From: Haloarcula amylolytica JCM 13557
Lineage (GTDB): Archaea; Halobacteriota; Halobacteria; Halobacteriales; Haloarculaceae
Assembly: GCF_000336615.1 (NCBI RefSeq)
Contig: NZ_AOLW01000015.1
Coordinates: 249,971-313,970 of the forward strand
DNA length: 64,000 bases
Direction: 5' to 3'
Below are positions 17,013-25,924 of this stretch, in pieces (within the stretch, counting starts at the first letter, position 1; each line of letters opens with the position of its first letter). The notes under the pieces were generated by a model, which searched no databases, was not told the origin of the DNA, and was given only the letters and a program-made list of their open reading frames with translations. The translations under genes and the position numbers were made by a program.

Positions 17013-17993
17013 ATGAGCACAGAAACCGGCCGTGAATCCAGACGTTCGGGGGCACTCGTCAGCGTGATGCGCTGGATGGAGAACCTCAGCGACACGCAGT
17101 ACGCGTATCTGTTGTTGGTTCCCGTGTTCGTACTTCTGGGTATCGTCGCGCTGTACCCGCTGTTGCGGACCTTCGAGCTGTCGCTGTTCGCGCTCTCGGC
17201 GGACTTTTCGAGCACGACTTTCGTCGGCGCTGGGAACTACGTCGAGCTGTTCACCGGCGAGAAGAACCGGTACCTGCCCGGCGGAACGACGTTCCTTCCC
17301 GAAGGGCTTGGCATGAGTGCACTGCTGAACAGCGCACTGGTCGTCACGATAATCTTCGCCGTCGTGAGTGTACTGTTCGAGACGCTCATCGGCCTCGGAC
17401 AGGCGCTCATCCTCGACCAAGACTTCTACGGTCGGCGGTGGATTCGCGCGGCTATCATCATCCCGTGGGCCGTCCCAATCGTCATTCAGGGGATGATCTT
17501 CTTCCTGATGTTCAACTCGAACGTCGGGTTCCTGACGCCACCGCTTGCTGACCTCGGACTGCTCGCGCCGACGAACACGCTCAACGACACGGCAAGTGCG
17601 ACGTTTATCATCATCGTCGCCGACATCTGGAAGACGTCGGCGTTCATGGCCCTGCTCATTCTGGCAGGGCTGCAGAGCATCGACCGGGGCCTGTACGACG
17701 TGGCGAAGGTCGCCGGCGCGACGAAGTGGCAGCAGTTCAAGCTCATCACGTTCCCGCTCATTCTACCGACTATCGGCGTCGCCGTGCTGTTCCGGTCCGT
17801 GCAGGCGATGCGGGTGTACGGGATCATCGACACGGTGTCGAGCTGTACCGTCGTGCCGTCGCTGTCGTGTATGGTCGTCGCGACGTTCACCACCCGTGAG
17901 GGGACGTCCGCGGCCATCGCGTTCGTGACGGCCGCCATCATCGGGACGGTCGTAATGGGACTCATCGTCTGGCAAGGGGAGGACGCGATCTAA
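17013..17993 (+). CDS. Carbohydrate ABC permease, MalF type
   Basis: 326 residues with about six helices. The EAA loop that contacts the ATPase is visible as VAKVAGATKWQQFKLITFPLILP (residues about 230-252; key Gly in AGAT). The first helix is followed by an external loop. It forms a heterodimeric channel with the MalG-type subunit encoded one base downstream. The gene starts 78 bases after the binding-protein stop and is followed directly by the second permease. Confidence 0.92.
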   Translation: MSTETGRESRRSGALVSVMRWMENLSDTQYAYLLLVPVFVLLGIVALYPLLRTFELSLFALSADFSSTTFVGAGNYVELFTGEKNRYLPGGTTFLPEGLGMSALLNSALVVTIIFAVVSVLFETLIGLGQALILDQDFYGRRWIRAAIIIPWAVPIVIQGMIFFLMFNSNVGFLTPPLADLGLLAPTNTLNDTASATFIIIVADIWKTSAFMALLILAGLQSIDRGLYDVAKVAGATKWQQFKLITFPLILPTIGVAVLFRSVQAMRVYGIIDTVSSCTVVPSLSCMVVATFTTREGTSAAIAFVTAAIIGTVVMGLIVWQGEDAI

Positions 17994-17994
17994 C

Positions 17995-18996
17995 ATGGCG
18001 ACGCCAACCGACACCCAGGAGCAGTCGAGCGACGGACCGCTACAGCGCTGGACCCAGAGCGCCATCCAGGACCCGGAAAAAGTGTACCGGGCGCTGTTCT
18101 ACGCGGCGATGGTGTTTTTCCTGGTGACGACGCTGTTCCCCTTCTACTGGCTCATCGTGCTGGCGGTGACCCCCGAAGGGAACCTGCTCTCGGGCAGTTT
18201 CCTCCCGACAGTAAACCTCTTCGGCGTCAGCGGGACGTTCCCGCTACCGGTTCCGAAGGGCTTCAACCCGGGCGCGTTCGTCACCGTCTTCGAACAGGTG
18301 CCGTTCCACCTGTACATGCTGAACAGCTTCGCGCTGGCGGTCACGACGACGGTCATCGTGCTGTTCGTCGCCAGCCTCGCCGGCTACGTGTTCGGCCGAC
18401 TTCGGTTCCCCGGCCGCGCACTGCTGATGCTCGGTATTCTGGCGATCAGCTACTTCCCGCCGGCCGCGTTCGTCATCCCGCTGTTTCAGGCGTTCGCCGG
18501 CAACGCCCCGATTACAGTGCCGTTCACGTCCATCCCGCTGTTTACCCCGCCACGGATGCTGAACACCCCGGGATCGATGGTGCTGCCGTTCAGTGCGCTG
18601 TTCATGCCGCTGTCTATCTTCATCCTGACGACGTTCTACGGCCAGATTCCCGACGGGCTGGAGGACGCCGCACGGGTCGAAGGAACGACGCGACTGGGCG
18701 CGCTGTTCCGGGTCATCATGCCGCTGTCTGCGCCGGGCGTGGCGACTGCGGCCGTGCTGACGTTCATCGCCGTCTACAACGAGTACTTCTTCAGCTCGAT
18801 CATGGCGACCTCGCCGGAGGCGGCCAAGTGGTCGCCTATCGTCGGCGGGATTCTCAGCTACCAGACCCAGTACACCACGCAGTTCAACCTCATGGCGGCC
18901 GCGAGTATCGTCGGGGTCCTCCCCGTCGTCATCCTCGTGATTGTCGCACAGGAACGCATCGTCAGCGGACTGACCTCAGGCGCACTCAAGGAGTAA
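17995..18996 (+). CDS. Carbohydrate ABC permease, MalG type
   Basis: 333 residues, six predicted helices. The EAA loop reads EDAARVEGTTRLGALFRVIMPL (residues about 221-242). A large extracytoplasmic loop follows the first helix, as usual for MalG/UgpE proteins. The gene begins one base after the MalF-type stop and ends four bases before the ATPase start, so the three transport genes are one transcript. Confidence 0.92.
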   Translation: MATPTDTQEQSSDGPLQRWTQSAIQDPEKVYRALFYAAMVFFLVTTLFPFYWLIVLAVTPEGNLLSGSFLPTVNLFGVSGTFPLPVPKGFNPGAFVTVFEQVPFHLYMLNSFALAVTTTVIVLFVASLAGYVFGRLRFPGRALLMLGILAISYFPPAAFVIPLFQAFAGNAPITVPFTSIPLFTPPRMLNTPGSMVLPFSALFMPLSIFILTTFYGQIPDGLEDAARVEGTTRLGALFRVIMPLSAPGVATAAVLTFIAVYNEYFFSSIMATSPEAAKWSPIVGGILSYQTQYTTQFNLMAAASIVGVLPVVILVIVAQERIVSGLTSGALKE

Positions 18997-19000
18997 CACA

Positions 19001-20197
19001 ATGGCAAGAGTACGACTCGAACACGTAACGAAGCGCTACGACGACCAGGGTGACGTGGTCACCGCGGTCGACGACATGAACCTCGACATCGACCACGGCG
19101 AGTTCATCTGTTTCGTCGGCCCGTCCGGCTGCGGGAAGTCGACGACGATGGAGACCATCGCCGGGCTCACCATCCCGACCGAGGGTGAGATATACATCGG
19201 CGACCGCGAGGTGACGAACCTCCCGCCGAAGGACCGCGGCATCGCGATGGTGTTCCAGAACATCGCGCTGTTCCCGCACATGGACGTGTACGACAACATC
19301 TCCTTCGGCCTACGGCTCCGGGACTACCCGCAAGACGAGATCGACCGCCGGGTCGAGCGGGCCGCGGATATCGTCCAGCTAGAGGGGATGCTCAACCGGA
19401 TGCCCGAGGAGATGTCCGGTGGACAGCGCCAGCGCGTCGCTATCGCCCGCGCTATCGTGCGCGAGCCCGACGTGTTCCTGATGGACGAGCCGCTGGCGAA
19501 CCTCGACGCGAAGCTCAAGGTCCATATGCGGACGGAGCTTCAGCGCCTGCACAAGGAACTGGACACGACCATCATCTACGTGACTCACGACCAGGAGGAG
19601 GCGATGACACTGTCCGACCGCATCGCCGTCCTCGATTCGGGACAGCTCCAGCAGATCGACCCGCCGCTGACCTGTTACAACGAGCCGGACAACCTCTTCG
19701 TCGCCGGGTTCATCGGCTCGCCGTCGATGAACTTCGTCGAGGGGACAGTCACCGAGACCTCACTTGAGACGCCGAACTTCTCCCTCGAATTCAATCCGTC
19801 GTCAATCGAGGGCATCGGAGTGGGTGACAGCGTGACACTCGGCATCCGCCCGGAGGACATCTACCCGGGCGAACTCAAGTCAGAGGTCCCCGACCCGTCG
19901 GGAATGATTACGGCGACGACCGACATTCTCGAACCGATGGGCGACGAGATATTCGCCTACCTGCTGCTGGGCGACGGCGAAACGTCGATGTCTCAGGAAC
20001 TGGCGACGAACGACCAGTTGCTGATGAGCATCGACCCTGACTCGGACCTCGAAGAAGACGATGAGATCGGGGTCGTCATCGACCGGCGGAACGTCCACCT
20101 GTTCGACTCGGCCACCGGCGACGCGATCGTCCACGACCTCATCCCGTACGAGGCCGAAGGCACTGCATCCAGTAGCGAAGTAGAGTCAGACGACTGA
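19001..20197 (+). CDS. Sugar ABC transporter ATP-binding protein (MalK/UgpC type)
   Basis: 398 residues. Walker A GPSGCGKST (residues about 39-47), signature MSGGQRQRV, Walker B FLMDEPLANLD and the H-loop YVTHDQEEA are all intact. The C-terminal 150 residues form TOBE/OB regulatory domains, the part that in MalK binds regulators. Because MalK-type ATPases can energise several importers, this protein might also serve the orphan binding protein at 22889. Confidence 0.93.
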   Translation: MARVRLEHVTKRYDDQGDVVTAVDDMNLDIDHGEFICFVGPSGCGKSTTMETIAGLTIPTEGEIYIGDREVTNLPPKDRGIAMVFQNIALFPHMDVYDNISFGLRLRDYPQDEIDRRVERAADIVQLEGMLNRMPEEMSGGQRQRVAIARAIVREPDVFLMDEPLANLDAKLKVHMRTELQRLHKELDTTIIYVTHDQEEAMTLSDRIAVLDSGQLQQIDPPLTCYNEPDNLFVAGFIGSPSMNFVEGTVTETSLETPNFSLEFNPSSIEGIGVGDSVTLGIRPEDIYPGELKSEVPDPSGMITATTDILEPMGDEIFAYLLLGDGETSMSQELATNDQLLMSIDPDSDLEEDDEIGVVIDRRNVHLFDSATGDAIVHDLIPYEAEGTASSSEVESDD

Positions 20198-20198
20198 A

Positions 20199-20402
20199 AT
20201 GAGTAGCCACCTCGCGATGCTGTACTGGAGCGGGATGCTCGTGCTGTTTTTCTTCTGGTCATACGGGATCGTGTCGTTCATTCTGGACCTGAAGAACAAA
20301 ATCGTCCCCGGAATCATCCAGTATCGGCGCGGTCGACGCCGTGAGAAGGCAAAGCAGGAACAGGAAGAGGAACGCGAAGAGCGTGAAAAGCAGTTGTATT
20401 AA
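20199..20402 (+). CDS. Small membrane protein of the sugar ABC operon
   Basis: 67 residues, starting two bases after the ATPase stop. One long or two short hydrophobic helices (residues 5-30) are followed by a short basic turn and a highly charged, Glu/Arg/Lys/Gln-rich helix (residues 42-66) likely to lie in the cytoplasm as a coiled coil. The family is not recognised. Being embedded in the operon between the ATPase and an oxidoreductase suggests a transporter accessory or anchoring role, but there is no direct evidence. Confidence 0.75.
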   Translation: MSSHLAMLYWSGMLVLFFFWSYGIVSFILDLKNKIVPGIIQYRRGRRREKAKQEQEEEREEREKQLY

Positions 20403-20431
20403 CCCGACACCGGGTGCAGCTTTCGAGACAC

Positions 20432-21508
20432 ATGACTGAGACCGTTCGGATAGGCATCATCGGACTGGGGAACATCGCGGACATCCACTGTACCAACCTC
20501 CGACAGCTCGACCAGCCGGTCTCGATAGCGGCGGGCGTCGACGTCGACGCCGATGCGCGCCGCCGGTTCGCTGAGACGTACGACGCGGCGGTGTACGAGG
20601 AAGCCGCGGCGATGTTCGAGACGGTGGATGCCGTGCTGGTGACGACGCCGAACAAGTTTCACGAACAGTACGTCGTCACAGCCCTTGAGGCAGGGCTCGA
20701 CGTGCTCGTCGAGAAGCCGCTGGCCCACACGCTCGAAAGCGCCGAGCGGATCGCCGCGGCCGCCGAAGCGGCCGACGGGTTCTGCATGGTCGGCTTCCAC
20801 AAGCGGTTCGCCGATCCAGTTCAGACGCTTGTGGGCTACCGCGACGCGGGCGATATGGGCGAGGTGTCTCATATCGAAGCGAACTACATCAGGCGTCGCG
20901 GCGTCCCCGGCCGGGGGTCGTGGTTCACGCGCAGCGACGTGGCTGGTGGCGGGTCGCTCATCGATATCGGCGCACACGCCATCGACTTGGCACTGCACGT
21001 CGCCGACCACCCGGAGGTCGTCGAGGTGTCGGGCGACACCCGCGCTCAGTTCGGCGTCGACGAGGAGTACGCGTACGTCGAGATGTGGGGCGAGGACCAC
21101 GGTGCAGCCGAGTTCAGCGTCGACGATTCCGCGAGTGCCTTCATTCGCTGTGGGGACGGGACGACGATCTCTCTGGAGGTCGCGTGGGCGACGAACCGGC
21201 CGGACAGCCAGGAGTACTACGTCCGCGGGACCGGGGCGGGCGCGAAACTCGACCTCGCAGACCAGTCGCTGACGCTGTTCGAAACCGCCGACACCGGCCG
21301 GATGCACCACCGGACGACCGATATCGAGACGCAACGGTCGGACCCACAGCGACGGGAACAGGCGCGGTTCGTCTCCGCAGTCAGAGACGGGACGCCGCCG
21401 TCGACGAACACCGTTGAACAGGCGCTTCGCGTCCAGCGTGTGATGGACGGAATCTACCGCTCCAGCGAGACTGGCACGGCCGTCAGTGTCGGTGAGGCAG
21501 AACCCTGA
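20432..21508 (+). CDS. Gfo/Idh/MocA family oxidoreductase
   Basis: 358 residues from ATG 20432; an upstream in-frame ATG at 20414 lacks support. The Rossmann fold is shown by GIIGLGNIADIH (residues 8-19), and the conserved EKPLAHT motif (EKP, Lys catalytic) sits near residue 97. The HAID segment near 185 is the second signature. Members oxidise or reduce sugars and inositols with NAD(P). It likely processes the imported sugar before or beside glucose dehydrogenase. Exact substrate not determined. Confidence 0.88.
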   Translation: MTETVRIGIIGLGNIADIHCTNLRQLDQPVSIAAGVDVDADARRRFAETYDAAVYEEAAAMFETVDAVLVTTPNKFHEQYVVTALEAGLDVLVEKPLAHTLESAERIAAAAEAADGFCMVGFHKRFADPVQTLVGYRDAGDMGEVSHIEANYIRRRGVPGRGSWFTRSDVAGGGSLIDIGAHAIDLALHVADHPEVVEVSGDTRAQFGVDEEYAYVEMWGEDHGAAEFSVDDSASAFIRCGDGTTISLEVAWATNRPDSQEYYVRGTGAGAKLDLADQSLTLFETADTGRMHHRTTDIETQRSDPQRREQARFVSAVRDGTPPSTNTVEQALRVQRVMDGIYRSSETGTAVSVGEAEP

Positions 21509-21548
21509 AGAAAGACTTAATCCCCAGTGTTCTCACTCTCTGCCTGGC

Positions 21549-22613
21549 ATGAAAGTGATTGGTGTTACGCGGGACGACGACGGCCCACAGCTCTTAGAGC
21601 GGGAGCGACCGTCGCCTGACCCGGGCGAGGCACTCGTCCGGACGCTCCGCGTTGGTGTTGACGGCACAGACCACGAAGTCCTGAACGGGTCCCACGGCGG
21701 GTTCCCCGACGGGGCGGACCACATGGTTCTCGGACACGAGGCGGTCGGCGTCGTCGAAGAGCCCAATGGCACGGGGCTCGAGGCGGGGCAGGTCGTCGCG
21801 CCGACCGTCCGACGGAAACCGAACGGTGAGACGAACGACTACTTCCGCCGGGGCGAGCCTGATATGGCCCCTGACGGCGAGTACACGGAACGCGGCATCG
21901 TCGGCGACCACGGCTTCATGGCCGAGTACTTCACCTCGCCGGCGGATTTCCTTGTCCCGGTCCCCGAGTCAGTCGCGGAGCACGGCTTCCTCGTCGAGCC
22001 GCTCTCGATCACCGAGAAGGCCAACGAGCACGCGTACGCGACGCGGGAACCGTTCGACTGGCGACCGGAATCCGCCTGCGTGCTGGGCAACGGCTCGCTC
22101 GGGCTGTTGACGCTGTGGATGCTCGACCAGGAGTACGACCGGACGTACTGTGTCGGTCGGCGTGACCGACCCGACCCGACGGTCGATATCATCGACGAGA
22201 TCGGGAGCACGTACGTCGATTCCCGCGAAACGCCGGTGGACGAACTCCCGGAGGCCTACGAGGCGATGGACTACATCTACGAGGCAACCGGGTTCGCCCC
22301 GCACGCGTTCCAGACGGTCAAGGCGCTTGACCAGAACGGGGTCGGCGTGTTGCTCGGCATCCCGGAGCCGTGGGAGTTTGAAGTCGACGGTGGCTCGCTA
22401 CACAACGAGATCGTCCTGCACAACAAGTGTCTCATCGGCACGGTCAACTCACACGTCTCGCACTTCGAGGACGCCGTCGAGACCTTACAGGAGCTTCCGG
22501 AGTGGTTACTCGATGACCTGGTCACGACGGTCACCGACCCGGAACACGTCGAGGCGGCCTTCGAGGATGGGGACGACCAGATAAAAGCAGTCGTCGAGTT
22601 CGATTCGCTGTAA
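21549..22613 (+). CDS. gdh: Glucose 1-dehydrogenase (zinc-dependent, haloarchaeal)
   Basis: 354 residues. It resembles the Haloferax mediterranei enzyme along its length: Asp38 and His63-Glu64 match the zinc site, GLGNG-type nucleotide loop reads LGNGSLGLLTL near 180, and CVGRRDRPDPT carries the arginines that favour NADP. It oxidises glucose to gluconolactone, the first step of the semi-phosphorylative Entner-Doudoroff route. Overlapping frames upstream are ignored; the ATG at 21549 gives the conserved N terminus. It closes the transport operon, tying uptake to oxidation. Confidence 0.93.
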   Translation: MKVIGVTRDDDGPQLLERERPSPDPGEALVRTLRVGVDGTDHEVLNGSHGGFPDGADHMVLGHEAVGVVEEPNGTGLEAGQVVAPTVRRKPNGETNDYFRRGEPDMAPDGEYTERGIVGDHGFMAEYFTSPADFLVPVPESVAEHGFLVEPLSITEKANEHAYATREPFDWRPESACVLGNGSLGLLTLWMLDQEYDRTYCVGRRDRPDPTVDIIDEIGSTYVDSRETPVDELPEAYEAMDYIYEATGFAPHAFQTVKALDQNGVGVLLGIPEPWEFEVDGGSLHNEIVLHNKCLIGTVNSHVSHFEDAVETLQELPEWLLDDLVTTVTDPEHVEAAFEDGDDQIKAVVEFDSL

Positions 22614-22695
22614 CCCTCGGGCAGGACCGCGCCCGAGCTTTTTGACGCCAGTTTGGTCTGAATATCCTCCCTCTAGACGGGTATCTGTCGGGCAT

Positions 22696-22718
22696 ATGTA
22701 AGATAGTAGATGTAAGAT
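22696..22718. repeat. Direct repeat ATGTAAGAT x2 upstream of the orphan binding protein
   Basis: Two exact copies at 22696-22704 and 22710-22718, 14 bases apart, in the 275-base AT-rich gap between gdh and the next binding protein. A TATA-like TATTAAGT occurs near 22841. The repeat could be a tandem regulator site; chance cannot be excluded. Confidence 0.3.
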
Positions 22719-22888
22719 TGTGAGGTATTTACTCGCATTCGATTAATTTCTTTCTCCACTCAAACCCGAAAAATCGGGGAATATAGATGATATACCGGAA
22801 TCGGATCGAATGTCAAATGCTGATTTTCGCTATACAGAAGTATTAAGTGCGAATCTTCAATAAGGAATTATGAGGTATTGGTGCAACC

Positions 22889-24265
22889 ATGGCTGATGAC
22901 AATTCAAACAGACGGTTGACGCGGCGTAACGCTCTTCGGATTGCTGGTGCAGCAGGTGCGGCCTCGCTGGCTGGCTGCGGTGGGAGTGACGGCGGTGACG
23001 GCAGCAGCGGCGATGGCAGCAGCGGTGACGGTAGTGACGGCAGCAGTGGTGACGGCAGCAGCGACGGCGGCAGTACTGACAGCGGGACACAGTACAGCAC
23101 ACTTGAAGTGGCCCACTGGTGGGGTGAGGGCGACGGACTGGAAGCAATTCAGTCCGTAATGGATGCGTTCAAGGAGCAACACCCGGACGTCCCGTTCGAC
23201 GAGAACCTCATCGCCGGCGGTGCGGGTGAGAACCTGCAGGCGAACATCCGGACACGGGTGCAGAACGGCAACCACCCGAGTACGTGGCAAGCCTGGCCCG
23301 GAAACAATCTGCTCCCCTTCACCGATGCGAACCTGCTGAAGGACATCGGCGACTCCGTGTGGTCAGAGAACAGCATGGAGGACGCCTACCTTCAGGGCGT
23401 CAAGGACGCGGCCCAGCCCGCCGGGAACTACGTGACGGTGCCGCTCAACATCCACCGGATCAACAACCTCTTCTACAACGTCGAGGTCGTCGAGGACGCC
23501 GGGGTCGACCCGGCCTCCCTCGAAACGCCGTCTGACCTCGTCGACGCGATGGCGACGGTCAACGATGCCGGCTACACCGGAATGGCACACCAGACCGGGT
23601 CGCCGTGGTCCAGCTTCCAGATGTTCGCGACTGTTCTCCTCGGCGAAACGGACGCCGACACCTACAGCGCTATCTTCGTCGACGGTGAGGTCGACGCCAA
23701 CAGCGACGCGCTCGAGTCGGCAGTCGAGACCACGCAGTCCTATCTCGACTACATCCCGAGCGACGCCGGTTCGATTTCCTGGACCGAGGCCAACAATCAG
23801 GTCATCAACGGCGAAGCGGCGTTCCTCCACCAGGGTGACTGGGCGGCCGGAACGTACATCACGAACGACCTGACGTACGGCGAGGAGTGGGACCATGTGT
23901 CATTCCCGGGAACCGACGGCTACTACGCCCTCAACATGGACTCGTTCCCGTATCCGGTCAACAACCCGTCCCCGGAAGCGACCACGCTGTGGTGCCAGTT
24001 CGTCGGGACGACGGAGGCACAGGAGATCTTCAACCCGAAGAAGGGGTCGATTCCGCCGCGGACCGACGTCAACACCGACCCGTTCAACGACTTCTCCAAG
24101 GACCAGATAGAGGACTTCCAGAACAGCGAGGCCCAGCCGCCGTCCGTCGCGCACGGTCTGGCCGCACCGCCGGCAGTCAAGTCCTCGCTCGAATCCGCTA
24201 TCTCATCGCTGAACTCCGGTGCTGCGCCCGCGGACGTCGTCTCCCAGATTTCCAGCGCCTACTAG
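22889..24265 (+). CDS. Orphan sugar-binding lipoprotein (ABC family 1 solute-binding)
   Basis: 458 residues. It has a twin-arginine signal (LTRRNALRI), hydrophobic core and lipobox LAGC near residue 30, then an unusually long Gly/Ser/Asp linker and a maltose/glucose-type binding domain with the AHWWGEGDG start. It is a Tat-exported lipoprotein. No permease or ATPase gene follows, and the next genes are regulators. It may share the permeases encoded at 17.0-20.2 kb, act in sensing, or use a transporter elsewhere. The paralogous binding protein at 15.4 kb is only distantly similar. Confidence 0.88.
   Translation: MADDNSNRRLTRRNALRIAGAAGAASLAGCGGSDGGDGSSGDGSSGDGSDGSSGDGSSDGGSTDSGTQYSTLEVAHWWGEGDGLEAIQSVMDAFKEQHPDVPFDENLIAGGAGENLQANIRTRVQNGNHPSTWQAWPGNNLLPFTDANLLKDIGDSVWSENSMEDAYLQGVKDAAQPAGNYVTVPLNIHRINNLFYNVEVVEDAGVDPASLETPSDLVDAMATVNDAGYTGMAHQTGSPWSSFQMFATVLLGETDADTYSAIFVDGEVDANSDALESAVETTQSYLDYIPSDAGSISWTEANNQVINGEAAFLHQGDWAAGTYITNDLTYGEEWDHVSFPGTDGYYALNMDSFPYPVNNPSPEATTLWCQFVGTTEAQEIFNPKKGSIPPRTDVNTDPFNDFSKDQIEDFQNSEAQPPSVAHGLAAPPAVKSSLESAISSLNSGAAPADVVSQISSAY
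22981..23088 (+). repeat. Low-complexity repeat encoding a Gly/Ser/Asp linker
   Basis: Imperfect tandem units of the kind GGCAGCAGCGGTGAC encode a GSSGDGS-type linker of about 35 residues between the lipobox and the binding domain. Such repeats are prone to length change between strains. Confidence 0.6.
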
Positions 24266-24444
24266 TAACGCAGCGACAGCACGCAGTTTTTTCGCCGTGG
24301 CGACTCGAACGATCGGAGTCACAGGAGTAGGCAGCCGCTGTGACGGGACAACCAACAGTAGCACAGAGTCACATGACTGGTTCTGAAACTGGCTGCTGAA
24401 TAGAGTGCCGAAGTTCTTAGTACTCGACTCGCAAACGCTCCACT

Positions 24445-25497
24445 ATGTCTAGTGACGACTTGGAAGCATCGCTCGAACAGGTAATTGCGCGGTTCAATCT
24501 CGGCGAGTACGAGATTTCAGCCTACCTGGCCGTGTTGCAACACGGTGAGCTGACAGCGTCGGAGATCTCGGAGAACACGGACATTCCACAGCCGCGGGTG
24601 TACGATACGGTCCGGAGCCTCAGCGACGTCGGGCTCGTCGAACTCAAGGAGTCCCGGCCGATGAAGGTCCTGGCTATCGATCCTCGGGAAGCCTTCGAGG
24701 GGATTCAGGACTCACTCGATGACCTCGTTGACGACCTGTCTTCGCGTTACACCGCGCCCGCTCGGGAGCCGGAAGCCGTCTCCCTCGTCAAATCCCGGCC
24801 GACGATACTCCGGTACCTCGAAGACATCATCGAGACGGCCGAGTACGAACTGACGCTGTCGTTGACGCCGGCCCTGTTAGAGCGGTTCGAAGACAGACTC
24901 GCAAGCCGGAAGCAGTCCGGCATCGCCATCGAAATTCTCATCTCGCCGGGCGTGGACGCCCCCGACCCGGCACGGTTCGATTACGAATCCATCGCGACCA
25001 CTGTGAAGGCCCGCCGCGGTATCACGACCCCGGTCGTCGCCGTCGCCGACGGAAACTACTCGATGTACGCCACCCGTGAGAGCGTCCGCGGTGACACGGA
25101 CCGGTACGGCGTTATCTTCAATCGGTCGGAACTCGGGTTTCTGGTGTCCGGGTTCCTCAACACGGTGCTATGGACGACGGCCGAAACGATTGCCAGCGAC
25201 GGGGATGGGCTGCCGTTCCCGCGCCGCTACGGGACGATCAGACGCTGTATCTCTGACTTGGTGACATTGGACGGGGAGTTCTACGCGACTATCGAGGGGC
25301 GGGACGTGGAAACGGGCGACCACCGGGTCGTCGAGGGCAAAGTGGATCAGGCGTCGTTCAGTTCGAACCGCGAGGTCGCGACGCTGGTCGTTGAGACGGC
25401 CGAGGGGCCGGTCGAGGTCGGTGGACAGGTCGCTGCGTTCGAGGACATCGAGGCGTACGAGATCCGGATCGGGATGGACGAACCGCCCGAGAACTGA
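24445..25497 (+). CDS. TrmB family transcriptional regulator (second copy)
   Basis: 350 residues. The N-terminal winged HTH reads LGEYEISAYLAVLQHGE and QPRVYDTVRSLSDVGLV. A linker and the TrmB sugar-binding C-terminal domain (residues about 110-348) follow. It is related to the regulator at 14.1 kb but clearly diverged. It lies 179 bases after the orphan binding protein and probably controls it. A TATA-like TCTTAGTA lies about 27 bases before the ATG. Confidence 0.9.
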   Translation: MSSDDLEASLEQVIARFNLGEYEISAYLAVLQHGELTASEISENTDIPQPRVYDTVRSLSDVGLVELKESRPMKVLAIDPREAFEGIQDSLDDLVDDLSSRYTAPAREPEAVSLVKSRPTILRYLEDIIETAEYELTLSLTPALLERFEDRLASRKQSGIAIEILISPGVDAPDPARFDYESIATTVKARRGITTPVVAVADGNYSMYATRESVRGDTDRYGVIFNRSELGFLVSGFLNTVLWTTAETIASDGDGLPFPRRYGTIRRCISDLVTLDGEFYATIEGRDVETGDHRVVEGKVDQASFSSNREVATLVVETAEGPVEVGGQVAAFEDIEAYEIRIGMDEPPEN

Positions 25498-25924
25498 CAC
25501 TGTCGGCTGTAGCTGTTTCTCACGGTGACCGCCTGACTACTGACGGTCGATACGGAACCGACGGACGGAGTCCGAAGTAAACAGATGCGGCTGGACGAGA
25601 CGACAGCGGAGACAATGAGCACCGTGGGCGGGCAACCCACGGTGATTGCATGACCCTTCGGGCTGGCGAAGTATGTCAGAGGCACGATATCGCCGGGCCC
25701 GAACGTGGCAATTCCACAAGACCAACGTGCTCCATCGCGTTCAGCGGGGACGTGGTCTTACGTGGACAGCAACAGTGTCTGTGTCACGAGCGGTAAAAAA
25801 GATGGACACATTGGCTGCAATAATATCCAATGCCCGGGAGAATAGTACAGCTTCCAGAGAGTATTCCATTACAAATGGAAACTGATATGTACGAAAAATA
25901 TGAGCTACAGTATATGGGGACAGT
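25498..25924. other. 427-base stretch without a supported intact gene
   Basis: The left part contains a 38-codon open frame lacking a start (25537-25653) and strong hairpins (25598-25680). The right part, from about 25780, becomes AT-rich and leads to the promoter of the next regulator (AAAATATG about 27 bases before ATG 25925). Nothing else is supported. Confidence 0.5.
25616..25675. other. Structured hairpin block, possibly a decayed IS200/IS605 right end
   Basis: CACCGTGGG (25620-25628) pairs perfectly with CCCACGGTG (25636-25644), extended by CAAT/ATTG across a three-base bulge. A second hairpin follows: CTTCG (25656-25660) with CGAAG (25667-25671). The stop of a start-less reading frame falls between them (TGA 25651-25653). 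This layout, including CCTTCGGGC...GTATGTCA, resembles from memory the 3' ends of haloarchaeal tnpB elements, where the RNA guide scaffold overlaps the end of the gene. It could instead be an ordinary structured RNA or attenuator. Confidence 0.3.

Noticed and set aside
22981-23088. Repeat array as a possible CRISPR
   Set aside because: The units are short, contiguous, have no spacers and encode a lipoprotein linker in frame.
25646-25885. 79-codon frame in the 25.5-25.9 kb gap as a gene
   Set aside because: It crosses the hairpin block and its composition does not look like a haloarchaeal protein; no supporting motif.
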